This document shows positions 1 through 23,250 of a stretch of DNA of 64,000 nucleotides, piece after piece. Under the pieces are notes generated by a model. The model had not been told where the DNA came from and ran no database searches. It worked only from the letters and a program-made list of their open reading frames with translations. This DNA comes from Amorphochlora amoebiformis (Eukaryota > Cercozoa > Chlorarachniophyceae), in the NCBI GenBank assembly GCA_054601695.1, contig BAAHQB010000074.1, positions 62,001 through 126,000 of the forward strand, given 5' to 3'. Position 1 is the first letter of the stretch. Each line of letters starts with the position of its first letter. A program made the position numbers and the translations under genes.

Positions 1-584
1 GCGATCAAAACGAGCAAAGTGGTAAATGTTTGCAAAAAAATATGTTGTTACCTTTAGAATTCATAGATGCGATATGTATGAATGTTATATGTACAAACCC
101 AGACGGGGAAGAATCAATATACTCAAAACTGGCTGAAGGGATCAACCGCCTACCCACCCCGATGTTCCCCGGTGAATCCCCGGGACTCTCTAGATATGAC
201 GAGAAATTCCTAGGACTTCAATCCAAAGTGGGCGATATGAGCATGAGGAGGTGCGGGTTTTGTTTTGAAATCCTTGATTTTTCCGGTTCGCGATTTTTGG
301 CCTTCCCTCCTATCTCGTATTCTCTCGTTCCATTTCTTTCTGTTCTTTCTTCTTGTGTATTTCATTCTATCTCCCTTCTCTGATTAGTGCGCGCATTTAT
401 GTATCATTTCATCTGTTCAGATTTCTCCCGACACTCTCTCTCATTCCCTTTATCTATCTAATTCTTCCTCTTGTGGTAGTTTGCTTCAAAGACACAAGCC
501 AGCGTTAATTCATGCTTCGATCTCCTCTTGTGAAGGTGTATATAGTCAATATGTATGGGTAATAATGTATGTGTATAACCATAC

Positions 585-631
<47 letters not shown>

Positions 632-690
632 ATATTTATATATATATATATATAATATTTACAACATGCGTGTATAAATACAAATATATA

Positions 691-742
<52 letters not shown>

Positions 743-826
743 CACCTACGTATTTATATGTATATACATTGATTTATTTATTATATAAAAAATAACAAAT
801 GTAATTGTACTTATTTGCACAGACAT

Positions 827-865
<39 letters not shown>

Positions 866-1198
866 GATATATATATATATGTATATATATACATATAATT
901 TTATATTTTATATATTATATGTCTATGTTTGACTGCATGGTTTTGATAGAGGCAGGAGGGGATAAATGGAAAAAAGGCAAGGAGGATAGAGTAAGTGCAT
1001 AACATTCGTTATATGTATACATATACACATACACATACATATATATATATATATTACATATATATATATATATATATATATACATACATACACACATACA
1101 TATATATTTTAATACTTGTATATAGCATATTCATTTATATGCATAAATATTTAGATATAATATATAGATATATATATATATATATATATACATATACA

Positions 1199-1241
<43 letters not shown>

Positions 1242-1741
1242 TTATATATATATATATATATATATGTGTATATATATATGTTTATAGTATATATATATAT
1301 ATATATACTTGTGTGTGTATATATAATATACATATGCATGTACATTGTACAAACCAAACAACTATACATATGCAGACCCCAACATCGAAAAAAACCCGCA
1401 TCCAAGACTTCTTCCCCTCCATTCCCCTCCGTAGCCCCCCCTCCCAACACCAACCTCCACATTCATCCAAACTGGCACGTGTCCCACCTCCCACAGTCGG
1501 AAAATTAGAAAAGAGTACTGAAAAAGTCAGCTTTTCGGTTGAGCAGGAGGCAGAAAGGGTGCTACGGGATGTGGAGATGGCGTTAGGTGGGCCGAAGGCA
1601 GGGGCGAAGGCAGGAGGTTATATGCTTGTTCGTGTAGTCATGTGGATATATGTAACACATAGATTACATATATACATATATATATATATTTGTATGTATA
1701 TACATATATATATAAAATATATATACATATACAAATATATG

Positions 1742-1810
<69 letters not shown>

Positions 1811-2263
1811 GTATGTGTTTATGGTATTTGCATGCTTATATACATCAAACATATGTACATATAAATTTCCCTTCATATACTAGATCTACATATGTTCACG
1901 TGCACATGAAGCAAGGGAAATTCATAGATATCACACATACATTCCTGAGTATACGTTTAATTTAGGACCTCCAGGAGGGCTTGAGACTGAGAGGCTGATG
2001 GAATTGCTAACGATAAAAAACCCTCAGGTTCTTACTCTGTTCCTCCGTAATGCTCTTTTTCCCTCCTTATCTCCCTCTTTATCCCCTGAATCTCCTTCTC
2101 TCTCTCTTCCTACTCTTTTCTCAACCTACTCATCTATCATTTCGCCTATCTCGAAATGTCTAGCCATGATTCAATTTTGTTTGTATTATATACATTTTAT
2201 GAATATATACTATATATATATATATTATGTATGAATATGCCTACTTACACTTGTATATAAATA

Positions 2264-2315
<52 letters not shown>

Positions 2316-2458
2316 TTATTTATATATATATGCATATATATATATATATATATATGTATATGTATACATAATACCAATGTATGAATATATGTACATATAT
2401 CTGTATATACAGATATATATACATATATATATATATATACATATATATTATACATAAA

Positions 2459-2501
<43 letters not shown>

Positions 2502-2992
2502 GTTATATGTAAATTATGCATGTATACATATATATATATACACTTTTTTGCATATATGTTATATGCATATATAATGTATATTCTCAAGCTACTTCCGGCT
2601 GTGGTGTCAGAGGCCGAGAGCTTGAAGCCGCAGGTGTGAATTTCTGTATACAAATGTAACATAAATATTTGTATATAAATATGTACATATATATATATAA
2701 AATATATATATATATATATATACTATACATAAATATATACATATACATATAAAAATGTATATATATATATATATATATTATACATATATATAAACATATA
2801 TGTATATATATATATATATTTATATATGTATATATATATATGTATATGTGTATATATATGTCTGTATCTATGTATCTATGTATCTATGTATCTATGTACC
2901 TATGTATCTATGTATCTATGTATCTATGTATCTATGAACACAGTAGTTATGTGTGTATGTCTGTGCAAATGGTACATAGCAAATATATGCAC

Positions 2993-3026
<34 letters not shown>

Positions 3027-3195
3027 TATATATATATATATATATATAATATATATATATATATGTGTGTGTGCGTATGTATATATACATACATTTAGTG
3101 CATGTATAAAAGATGTAATGTGCTGCTTAATGTGCGCATAGGTGAGCGTGTAGGTTTGTACAAACACTGTTGAGAGACCTATTTCTATACATGCA

Positions 3196-3255
<60 letters not shown>

Positions 3256-3345
3256 CATATATATATTATATATATATATATCTTAAAATATAAAAATACA
3301 TATACATATATATGTATATATATATATTTCATATATTTATACACA

Positions 3346-3379
<34 letters not shown>

Positions 3380-3504
3380 TTTATCATGCGATGATTTGCC
3401 TTTTTCATTCATTCTGGTAGGTGAAAAGGTCAAAGCGGGATCATCTAGATCGGGGGGAGTTCACGAAGGCTAGGGTCCTTAGCGCTATTGAGGTACATAT
3501 CTAT

Positions 3505-3539
<35 letters not shown>

Positions 3540-3679
3540 AACATATATATTGTAAATACTAAGTGTGCGTGCACGTTGCATATATAATGTACATATTGTG
3601 TACATACACGTAATATATTATATGTTATTTATAAATGTGTATGTATATGTCATAGCTATTAATAAAAAAGTGTATTATC

Positions 3680-3717
<38 letters not shown>

Positions 3718-3867
3718 CATATATTTATATATATAAATATATGTACTTTACCTCCTCAGGCCGCCCTTTCGACGTTCATTGTTTTGTCCTCTGACCAACC
3801 AACAGACGCCATGGCAGACCTGAAGAGGTCTCTGGAGGATAACTTGAAAGTAATTCACAGACCCTGA
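1..3867 (+). CDS. 3' part of unrecognised protein with PIP-box-like motif
   Basis: Partial gene entering from the left edge. Exons with consistent phase are 103-171, 214-250, 1376-1616, 1966-2027, 2589-2633, 3421-3492 and 3760-3867 (TGA). A first exon end at 1-21 is possible. The exon linking 250 to 1376 is not resolved. Exon 1376-1616 carries [10 protein letters not shown], which fits a degenerate PCNA-interacting box (K-x-x-I-x-x-F-F), followed by a Ser/Pro-rich stretch and an acidic helical segment. The C-terminal 110 residues (from [10 protein letters not shown] to the end NLKVIHRP) look helical and charged, and I recognise no family. The PIP-like motif suggests a DNA replication or repair protein, but this is inference. 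It converges on NSE4. The exon chain from 1376 onward is firm; the two leftmost exons are moderate. Confidence 0.65.
2862..2937. repeat. TATCTATG octamer microsatellite in intron
   Basis: About nine near-perfect copies of an 8-base unit (TATCTATG, with one TACC variant) lie inside an intron of the first gene. Translated, it gives the spurious repeat YLCIYVSM. Confidence 0.85.
3680..3716. repeat. (ATT)n trinucleotide microsatellite
   Basis: About twelve uninterrupted ATT/TTA units lie in the last intron of the first gene, just upstream of the acceptor at 3759. Confidence 0.85.
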
Positions 3868-4506
3868 CTTTCGAAGTTGAGCAAGCTCTGAAGCTAGTCT
3901 ATTCGTATGGTTGTAATAAATTCTTGTTATCCAGAACAGTTTCCTTTGCAATCTACTAGATCTAGGCAAATTCAATAGGTCCTTTTGTACACAGTGTGCA
4001 CGTGGCGTAGTATTTCAGACCATAAATCATCCAGTGAATTAATCATTAGCATCTAAATTGAACATTGACTAGATCTAGTTGATTGATCGCCGAGTGTATC
4101 TATCTAGTCCATACAAATCTAGACAGATAACTGTGCTGAGTATACCTAGCATATACACAATCATTTGTCACAATCATCACTCTAGTCTAGCTAGTCATGC
4201 ACTCTAGTCACTAGTGACATACGTTCTAGATATGGAGTTACAGCAGGAGTTGATTTCCTGTTATCTTCTCGATCTAGATCTACGTACTACTCTAGTACTA
4301 GGTAATGTCAAAAATCTGTAATTTACGTGATATTATGGTATAATAACTAGAATAATAACCTATAGCTAGGTCTAATCACTGATCTAGCTGATTCGGACTG
4401 CTGAAGATACTACAGGTGTTGTCTAGAGTTGTGGTCAGTGATGATAGTTCCATTCCATCAATTTCTGTTAAATTCAGCATGCAGTGTACAGTATTTTTTC
4501 TAAAGC
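3868..4506. other. CTAG-rich convergent intergenic region
   Basis: This is the gap between the TGA at 3867 and the NSE4 stop on the other strand at 4507. It should hold the 3' UTRs and poly(A) signals of both genes. It has no (TA)n array. It contains roughly twenty CTAG tetramers, often as TCTAGT or CTAGATCTAG. The same composition appears in the other convergent gap at 16394-16909 and nowhere else at this density. No RNA gene was recognised. Confidence 0.8.
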
Positions 4507-5474
4507 CTAAACAACCTCCCGAGAAGGAATAAACGGTTCCTCGACGTTCATCACTTCGACTAAAGTCTAACAAAAAAACGTCAGAGAAAGTAGATTAGTA
4601 CCACAGATGCATGTACCTCGAAAAGATTTCGGTCCAACTTCATGATTCCTTGGTGCTTGGGAAGATCATCTGCGTTCTGCAACTTGGTGTAGTTGAAAGC
4701 CTCTGCAAGTTACCAAATCAGAATGGGCGCTATCATAAGGATTAAGACTTACGAATGTAGGGAATATCCTCTTCGATTGTCATCTTCACTTTGCCTATCT
4801 TAACCAAGAAACTGAGGTCGAAGAGGTTCTCGACCGTTTGCTGAAGAAAAACACACGCGTTAGACAGAGTATGAGCATTTTGAAGGAATCAAAGTCAGAT
4901 ATCTAGACCTTCAAAGGAAGCGAGACATAGAGGGGGAGAACGCAGTCAGGAGAGTGTAAGGGTCAGGGTTGGGTATGTGAAGGGCAAGGAAAGGTTTTCT
5001 TGGATTCAGAAAATTGGAGTTTTATTTGGAATTAGTGAATAGATAGCCTCAGGGTTGACCCTACAAATGGGGAAATCGGGACCATGAATATGACACCCAG
5101 CGCTGAGGGCTATGGGCGGGACGATTAGTTTTGTTTATGAATACCGCGAATGAGTTTGGGTTCAGAATTATCTCAAAAATGCTCTTCTTCTTCCTTTTTG
5201 CCTTATGCTTGATCAGCTTGTGTAAGTCACGAACCCGTCCTTCTGTATGTGCTTTCTCCTCCTTTGATGTATCCACCACCTGTTAAACTTGGGTTAATTT
5301 AGAAGGAATAATATGTAAACACACATATTTGTATTCTAAATTTAAATGTACATTTATGCATATGTATATGTATTATATATGTGTAGATATAATATATATA
5401 TATAATGTGTATATGTATATATATATATGTGTATAATATATATATATCTAATATATGTATGTATATATATATCT

Positions 5475-5543
<69 letters not shown>

Positions 5544-5606
5544 CATAGTAAATATATGTACATATACTAGAATAAGAACATATGATATGGATGTAATAAA
5601 TATATG

Positions 5607-5638
<32 letters not shown>

Positions 5639-5664
5639 ATATACACGCATATACACATATATAT

Positions 5665-5695
<31 letters not shown>

Positions 5696-5868
5696 ACATT
5701 TATGAACATATATATATATATATATATATGTATATATGAATTACATATAAATATGTAATATATATATATATATAATATATACATATATATATTATATGTA
5801 TAGACCATATTATTTATACTTACATACACACGACACTAAATATTATACACACACACATATATATATAT

Positions 5869-5900
<32 letters not shown>

Positions 5901-6117
5901 TTTCAAATAAAAATATAAATGTATAATCCATGTATATATATGTATATATGTGTGTATGGAATATATATATATATATATATAATATATGTACATATATATA
6001 TACACATACATATATATATATATATACATATATATAATTGTACATATATTATATATATTATTTATATACACATGTATATATATATATACACACACATATA
6101 TATATATACATATATAT

Positions 6118-6205
<88 letters not shown>

Positions 6206-7009
6206 ATTGTAGTTTTCAAAATTACATATTATACATATATATATATATATATATTAGATAGGTCTGTTTTACCTGAGTAGGGTTTACAACTTCTCCCGCA
6301 TCATCCTGGATCCTCCTCTTCTTTTTCTGCCTACTCGGTTTTTGCTGGACCTGGTGCATCAAACTTCCAGCGCTGTCAAGATACGAAAAAAATTAGAGTA
6401 GACAACGGTATCAAACATTGGGATTTTTACAAGAAGGTAGGTGACGGAGCAGAAGCTAAGAACGGAGCAGCACACTTGCCGATCTGTTTCCAATCGATTG
6501 CGGTGATTCCATCCTCACAATCCGCAATATACTCCTTGATGCCACCCAGGAACTCGTTTGGTGTTATATCAACAGCGCGCGCCAGGCCCTGGGGAAAATG
6601 TAGATATTTTTTCATATGCTAGATCTGGGGATGCATTGAACCGCACCCGTATGGCTTGGTCTGCGTATCCATGAAGGTTCGACTGTGCGGCGAGTTCGAC
6701 CACCGCTTCCGACGGAAAAAGAACTGCAAAAACAACACTCAGAGAGTGCACAATGTCGGATTATGGCCAAACCTTCTTTGTTCAATTCATCGCAGAGGTC
6801 GAAATCCTTAAGAAGTGTTCCATTCTTGAGGTTTTGGTACAATGATTGTTTCTCTGTTACGGGAAAGATTGTTAGGGAAATTGCCACACTTCGTTTTCAT
6901 ATTTTTCAATACTTTTGAACTCTTCCTTTTGCTTGGCGATTTTCCTCCGGGTTCGACAGCGCTCCTCGTATGAAATTTTCTCGTCCAGAAGCTTTTTCTT
7001 GACGGACAT
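4507..7009 (-). CDS. NSE4: NSE4, kleisin subunit of the SMC5/6 complex
   Basis: Complete gene, ATG at 7009 and TAG at 4509-4507. Minus-strand exons are 7009-6913, 6853-6773, 6723-6647, 6588-6476, 6372-6273, 5279-5145, 4840-4753, 4702-4617 and 4566-4507. They total 837 bases (278 residues plus stop), all in phase. The conserved Nse4 C-terminal winged-helix signature is clear: NPNSFA spliced to [17 protein letters not shown], then LPKHQ, LDRNLFE and the end EPFIPSR. A Lys/Arg-rich stretch ([10 protein letters not shown]) lies in the centre, as is common between the kleisin N- and C-terminal parts. In the family, Nse4 bridges the heads of Smc5 and Smc6 with Nse1 and Nse3 in DNA repair and chromosome segregation. 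At 278 residues it is at the short end of the family. It is divergent from the transporter at 7294 across 284 bases. Confidence 0.93.
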
Positions 7010-7293
7010 GGCGGTCCCAATTTGACTCCCAAACAGCTTCCCGGCCTACACCCGGGATCCCGGGAATTCCTCTTTGAATCCCCAAGAAATTGGCGGGATT
7101 CGGAACCTAGCAAGTCCGTCGGAATGGCAGTCGACGAGGGTAGATTAACCCCAATAGACCCTAGTCGCTGGTATAGCGCTGTGAGACAAACTAAATTTGT
7201 GGGTGCCATCGGCCCAAGGTGGGCCCGGAGTAGGAAAACCGAGCATACCCTTGAAAATTACGTTCAGATTTATTGCGCCATGAGCTGTCGGGG
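7010..7293. promoter_or_regulatory. Bidirectional promoter region, NSE4 / transporter
   Basis: These 284 bases separate the two divergent start codons. The region has far higher GC content than introns and no TA array. It holds a perfect 14-base palindrome, CCCGGGATCCCGGG, at 7051-7064, and an E2F-like core TTGGCGGGA at 7090-7098. An open frame on the plus strand (7022-7327) crosses it but has no homology-like features. The 5' UTRs of both genes must lie here. The role of either motif is inference. Confidence 0.6.
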
Positions 7294-16393
<9,100 letters not shown>

Positions 16394-16909
16394 TGGTATA
16401 CTTGTTCTAGTGTAGTTAGTGCAGTGTTGAGCTGATATATTCAACGTTCTAAGAAGTCAAATTGAATCTAGAAATATTGGTGTTTGGCCGATACTGGCGT
16501 ATTTAAAATATATGCTTGCTGAGAGGTATTCATCTAGTTCATTCATCAAAAACCAATGTACTAGATGTACACTAGGTACAAGATAGACATCTAGATTAGT
16601 TTGTTCATGTACTGATCATTGCACAATTACCAGAAGTATGACACAACCTTGAAAACTAAATGTCTAGCAAGTTCTAGTACGTAGTTCTAGGATCTAGAGG
16701 ATATCTTTTTTTCCAAGTATCAGTTAGCTCTAATACTGTTAGTACTAGTAATGGTTACCAAAGTTAGAATGTCTAGAATATCATAATGTAACTATTCTAG
16801 TATTCTCTGAGTCGGATTCGGCGGAAGTTCTAGATTAAAATTATTTTAACTGTGCAGAGGCATGTCCAACGATTCCAACGGCTAAATGCAGGAACTGCGA
16901 TGGCCTAAT
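16394..16909. other. CTAG-rich convergent intergenic region
   Basis: This gap lies between the transporter stop (16393) and the minus-strand 5-phosphatase stop (16910). It has no TA array and about fourteen CTAG tetramers (for example TCTAGT, GGATCTAGAGG, ACTAGATGTACACTAGG). Composition and position mirror 3868-4506. It should contain the 3' UTRs and polyadenylation sites of both genes. No RNA gene was recognised. Confidence 0.8.
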
Positions 16910-17076
16910 CTAATCACCAATCCGTATGTTTACTCTCTTGGGCGATTTCGGGGGGGTAGGCTTGGGAAAATGTTGCATTGTGGTAACCTGTGTAATGTGT
17001 AAGTCATGTACATGTAAAGGCATAGTGCAATTTACATTTATCCTTACACACAGACACAGACACACACGCATACACA

Positions 17077-17110
<34 letters not shown>

Positions 17111-17163
17111 AATAAATATTACATATATATGTAATACTAATATAATATATATATATATATAAA

Positions 17164-17198
<35 letters not shown>

Positions 17199-17362
17199 GC
17201 ATTTGTATGATGCACAGATACATATATTTAGACATGTGGCACAGAGATGAGAGAAATCTAGTGATGCAATCGCTTAGCTTCCCCGACTTGCATTATGTAG
17301 ATGTATTACATTTATACATATATATACATACATATATATATATATATATGTGTGTGTATATA

Positions 17363-17407
<45 letters not shown>

Positions 17408-17459
17408 CTATAATGCAATATGTATAAATTTTAAATTTCATGTATATATTTACATGCAT

Positions 17460-17528
<69 letters not shown>

Positions 17529-17529
17529 T

Positions 17530-17561
<32 letters not shown>

Positions 17562-18073
17562 TAATATGTGTACATACAATGTATAACTTATATATATATA
17601 TATATATATATTAAAAAAATATAATATATAATTATATGTATATATAATATATATATGCATATACCTGCATCGCATGTAAGTAAAAGTACATTAAATATAT
17701 ATATATATATATATGTCAATGTATATCAATATATTATATATATATATATATATATCAATATATATATATATATATGTATATATATGTAAATACGTTAAAA
17801 GGATCAGAAATGAAAGATCTCAGGTAATGGATATGTATACGTATATTGTGGTACGTATACGCGTATATTGTAATACATATACGTATTCTGTGATACGTAA
17901 ACGTATACACATACCTTAGCTTCGACGAGTTGCTTTCCCCTTGGGGTCAGAGGACTCAATGAATTCTTGCCCTATCACAGTACGTAATCATATTTATAAT
18001 ATAACAGTTTACTTATATGCAGATATATAAAAAGAGATATGAGCAAGGAGAAGATAATATACGAGTAACATGT

Positions 18074-18171
<98 letters not shown>

Positions 18172-18446
18172 AGGCATATGTATTTAGCTATATCTATGAT
18201 AATATAACATATGTATTGTATGTGTATTAAAATATGTAAAACTACCAAGAATAATGCTCCGTCCGCAGCGTGTCCAGATTGGCGAGGCGAAATAGCGACA
18301 TCTGTGGATACTCGTGGAGAATCAATCGTTCCCGCTGTTGTCCTATATATATATATATATATTTTCCCATAACGTTCATATATATATATATATATATGTA
18401 TGTATAAATATATTTGTATATAAATAATGTAAATATATTTATAGTA

Positions 18447-18488
<42 letters not shown>

Positions 18489-18550
18489 CCCAGAAACGCG
18501 GCGAGAATCGGTACCCCGTTCATTCACAAGCTGATTCTGAAGTGAACATG

Positions 18551-18595
<45 letters not shown>

Positions 18596-18753
18596 CGAGT
18601 GATTGAGAGCGAGAGTACAGGAGAAACAAATGTACACACACACACATCCACATATAATATATATATATATATATATCTGTATATATAGATTATTTATACA
18701 TGTATAATACTATAGATATCTATTTCTATTATTTTATATATATATATATATAT

Positions 18754-18806
<53 letters not shown>

Positions 18807-19235
18807 TATGCGCATTATATCATGTACATATCTATATTCAGCTGTATAATACATATCTATATTCATGAAACATACGATATCGGTATTGATATTTGTGTAG
18901 TCTGTTGATTGGCGTTGCTGTTGCGGGAGCTGTCCAATGGCGCGGCGAAGTAAGGCTGTCAATGTAGTTCACCATATTTGTCTTTATTAGAGAAAGGAGA
19001 GGATGATGGAGGGGATGATGAGAGAGAAAGAGAGAAAGAGAGAGAGAGAAGAGAGGCAGGAAGTGAGAAGAGAGAGATTGAGAGAGGGAGAGTGGGAGAG
19101 AAAGAGAGAGGGAGAGAGAGCAGGGAGGGAGAGAGAAGATATAAAAATATATATTATATATTACATATATGTATATGTGTATATATTATATAATATATAA
19201 AATATATGTGTGTGTTATATGTATAATATATATAT

Positions 19236-19271
<36 letters not shown>

Positions 19272-19298
19272 ATAAAAGAAATATATTTTATATATATA

Positions 19299-19365
<67 letters not shown>

Positions 19366-19569
19366 AGATAAGAGAGAGAGGAGAGAGGAGAGAGAGGAGA
19401 GATAGAGAAGAGAGAGTGGGAAAGCGAGAGAAAAGAGAAGGGAAGGAGAGAGGAGTGAGTATATATATATGTATATATATATATATATATATGTATATAT
19501 TATAATATGTATGAAATTACCCTATCCATATATATATATATATATATGTATGTATATAAATATATATAT

Positions 19570-19613
<44 letters not shown>

Positions 19614-19915
19614 TGAATGCATGTGTATCACCCTATCTACAGAGACAGAGAGAGATTGACCCTATCCATATATATTTCTATATATATATATATTATATAT
19701 ATATATATATTCTCACCCTATGTACTGAAACAGACAGGGAGAGAGAAGGAGGGAGAGAAGCGAGAAAGAGACCCTATGTACAAAAATAGACAGAGAGAAA
19801 GAGAAAGGGAGGGAGAGAAGAGAGAAAGAGATCTGGAGAGAAATGTATACGCATGTGTATGTATATTCATGTGTTGATGTATACATATACGAACAAACAC
19901 ATCCAGTATATATGC

Positions 19916-19947
<32 letters not shown>

Positions 19948-20288
19948 CTATACATATATATATATATATATATAATATGTATGTATGTATACATATATTC
20001 ATGTACATATGTATATATATGTATATTTTTATAGTATATATATATATATATATGCCTCTATAAATAGAATCTATAAGATAGTACTTAAAATATGAACTTA
20101 CAATATCTAGCCTGCTTACGTGGTACCATCTCCATAGGATCGGAGGCTACCGATCGGTGTCTATATACATATATATATATATGTATATATATTACATATA
20201 CACATATATATACATATATATACCTATATGTATATATTTATATTGTTAGAGAATATACACATATACGTGTATATTTTTAATATATATG

Positions 20289-20352
<64 letters not shown>

Positions 20353-20464
20353 TTACCTTCGATGTGCAAGATTCCACTTTGCGTTGTTAGACATGTTTCG
20401 AGTGAGTTTCGCCACGCTTCCTGCAATTGGTAATGGTATATATATTACATACGTATATATATGT

Positions 20465-20512
<48 letters not shown>

Positions 20513-20719
20513 ATATGTGTATATATGTATATGTATATGTATATATGTATGTATATATGCATGCACACATTTGTATATATATATATATATATATATGTAT
20601 GCAAGCATGTTGAAATGTACATATGAGTATATTTGATATATTGTACGCAAACCTGGGTGACTTCCTGCAGGCTGCAATTTAGGCCTCCTTTCGACTGGAG
20701 AGGACATGGATGCAACGTC

Positions 20720-20759
<40 letters not shown>

Positions 20760-21026
20760 TAATGTATATACATATATATATATAAATATATTTTATATGT
20801 ATAGAGGTATATGTAAATGTATGTACTTATTCATTTGCGTTATTTGTGTACCTGTGGTTGATCCCGTTGATGGTGACCTAAATTATGTATAAATTTACGG
20901 TAAATATGTGATGTGAAATTAAAATAATATTTATACCTACGATATTTTTGTGAATTATCATTGTGTAAGGCAGAGTTACAAATAGGGAATATTGTGTATG
21001 CATATATATACATTAACACACACACA

Positions 21027-21076
<50 letters not shown>

Positions 21077-21392
21077 CATACATACATAATACACTTATAC
21101 ACAGATACACATATACACATGTATTTTCTACCCTAGATTGGTGAAGGTAAACCTTTTTCTTCTACGTCTCATTGGGGATGTCGAAGTAGCCCTTCCTATT
21201 TGAGTGTTATAATATTTACATATACATATGTTAAATAATACTTGTATATATATATACATATATTATATATATATATATATATATATGATGTGTATATTTA
21301 TATATGTAAGAATATTTCTCGAGGTCAGTATTTATATTGTGAAGTAGTGATACGGTTTCAAGGCATTTATATACATATATATATATATATAT

Positions 21393-21429
<37 letters not shown>

Positions 21430-21503
21430 GTATTCGTACGGGCAAGAGGTTTGGATATTGTTTGTATACATGCAGACATATGTGTACATATGTATATACA
21501 TGC

Positions 21504-21554
<51 letters not shown>

Positions 21555-21781
21555 GATATGGTCTAGGGGTTAGATGTACTTACGTAAGTTTGGGTTTCCA
21601 ACATCAACCCACAAGCTGTTAGAGCGCCCTCTGATGAAGAGACAAAGATATATATATATATATATATTTATATACTTATATATATAATATATATATATAT
21701 GTATACATATACATATAATATAATATATAGTTTTTATATTATATAATATATATTGTATTGTATACATATTGATATACATCT

Positions 21782-21814
<33 letters not shown>

Positions 21815-21868
21815 ATATTACATGTATTATATTAATATATATATATATATAATATTACATGTATTATA

Positions 21869-21908
<40 letters not shown>

Positions 21909-21942
21909 GGTATGTGTAACATAGAAAATATTGCGTTCATAT

Positions 21943-21984
<42 letters not shown>

Positions 21985-22228
21985 CATTGTGTATATTTGT
22001 ATATATCAAAATAAATTTATGATATATTTATTGTTAATATACATATTGCTATGTTGTGTGCTTTTAAACATCTATCTACACATATGTGTAATATTATATG
22101 TAATACATCTGAATGTGTATGTGTATATGTATATATGTATGCATATAATATGAATATATATATATATATATAACATTTATATATGTATATTTATGTATTT
22201 ATATATATATCTATATACATACATATAT

Positions 22229-22266
<38 letters not shown>

Positions 22267-22925
22267 TATAATATACCTCGATCTCGGCGGGGAAGAGCTC
22301 TTTGCGCTCTTTAGACTAATATACATTATAGATAAGTATATACTTTTTCTGTAGGACAGATACATGTATATCTATACGGTATTTCTATGGATATCCTATG
22401 CAATTATGTATAAACATTTTTGTATATATTTATAAATATATAAGCATGCACAAAAACTAGGCAAGATGACACTGAAGTAGAGATAGGGTTCTAGCCTACC
22501 TTTTTAAAAGCGTACCGTCTTCCTGCCTCTAATGGATGAGAAAGATTTTAGTTATTCAGAACTTAAAGATGGGTGGAAAATAGGAAAAACTACACATTAC
22601 ATCAGATACAATCATTTTCATGGAACAACACTAAATGAGGAGGGGAAGCGAGGAAGTTTTGATATGAGAGGTGGAACAGCTCAAGTTGGAGCTAGAGGGT
22701 TAGGATATATATATATATATATATGTATATTATATGTATACATCTATATATTATGCATTTTCATATTTTGATTAAGCTTTACGGGATCAGAGGTTACCCT
22801 AAATTTCCGCGAGTCCCTCTGATTATTACATATATATATATATATATGTTGTATGTATATTTTTATAAAGAAATACATATACATGAATATACACATATAT
22901 ATATATATACATATATGTATATATG

Positions 22926-22971
<46 letters not shown>

Positions 22972-23000
22972 TACAAATATATATATATATATATATATAC

Positions 23001-23031
<31 letters not shown>

Positions 23032-23184
23032 TACATATATATTACATATGTTATACACACATTCACATTGCTGTCATGTTATTTTCATTATATGAACATA
23101 CATACATTTACATGTATTTATGTTACCCATATATACATATATATTTACATATATATATATATATACATACATACATATATATAT

Positions 23185-23250
<66 letters not shown>

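Noticed and set aside
535-3400. Many long open frames encoding [12 protein letters not shown] or YIHIYT peptides on both strands (here and throughout the window)
   Set aside because: They are translations of (TA)n, (TATG)n and (CA)n microsatellites. The arrays are open in several frames at once, lack codon bias and are spliced out between conserved exons.
17255-17300. Possible extra minus-strand exon ([13 protein letters not shown])
   Set aside because: Its donor and phase are poor, and the exons on either side already join in phase.
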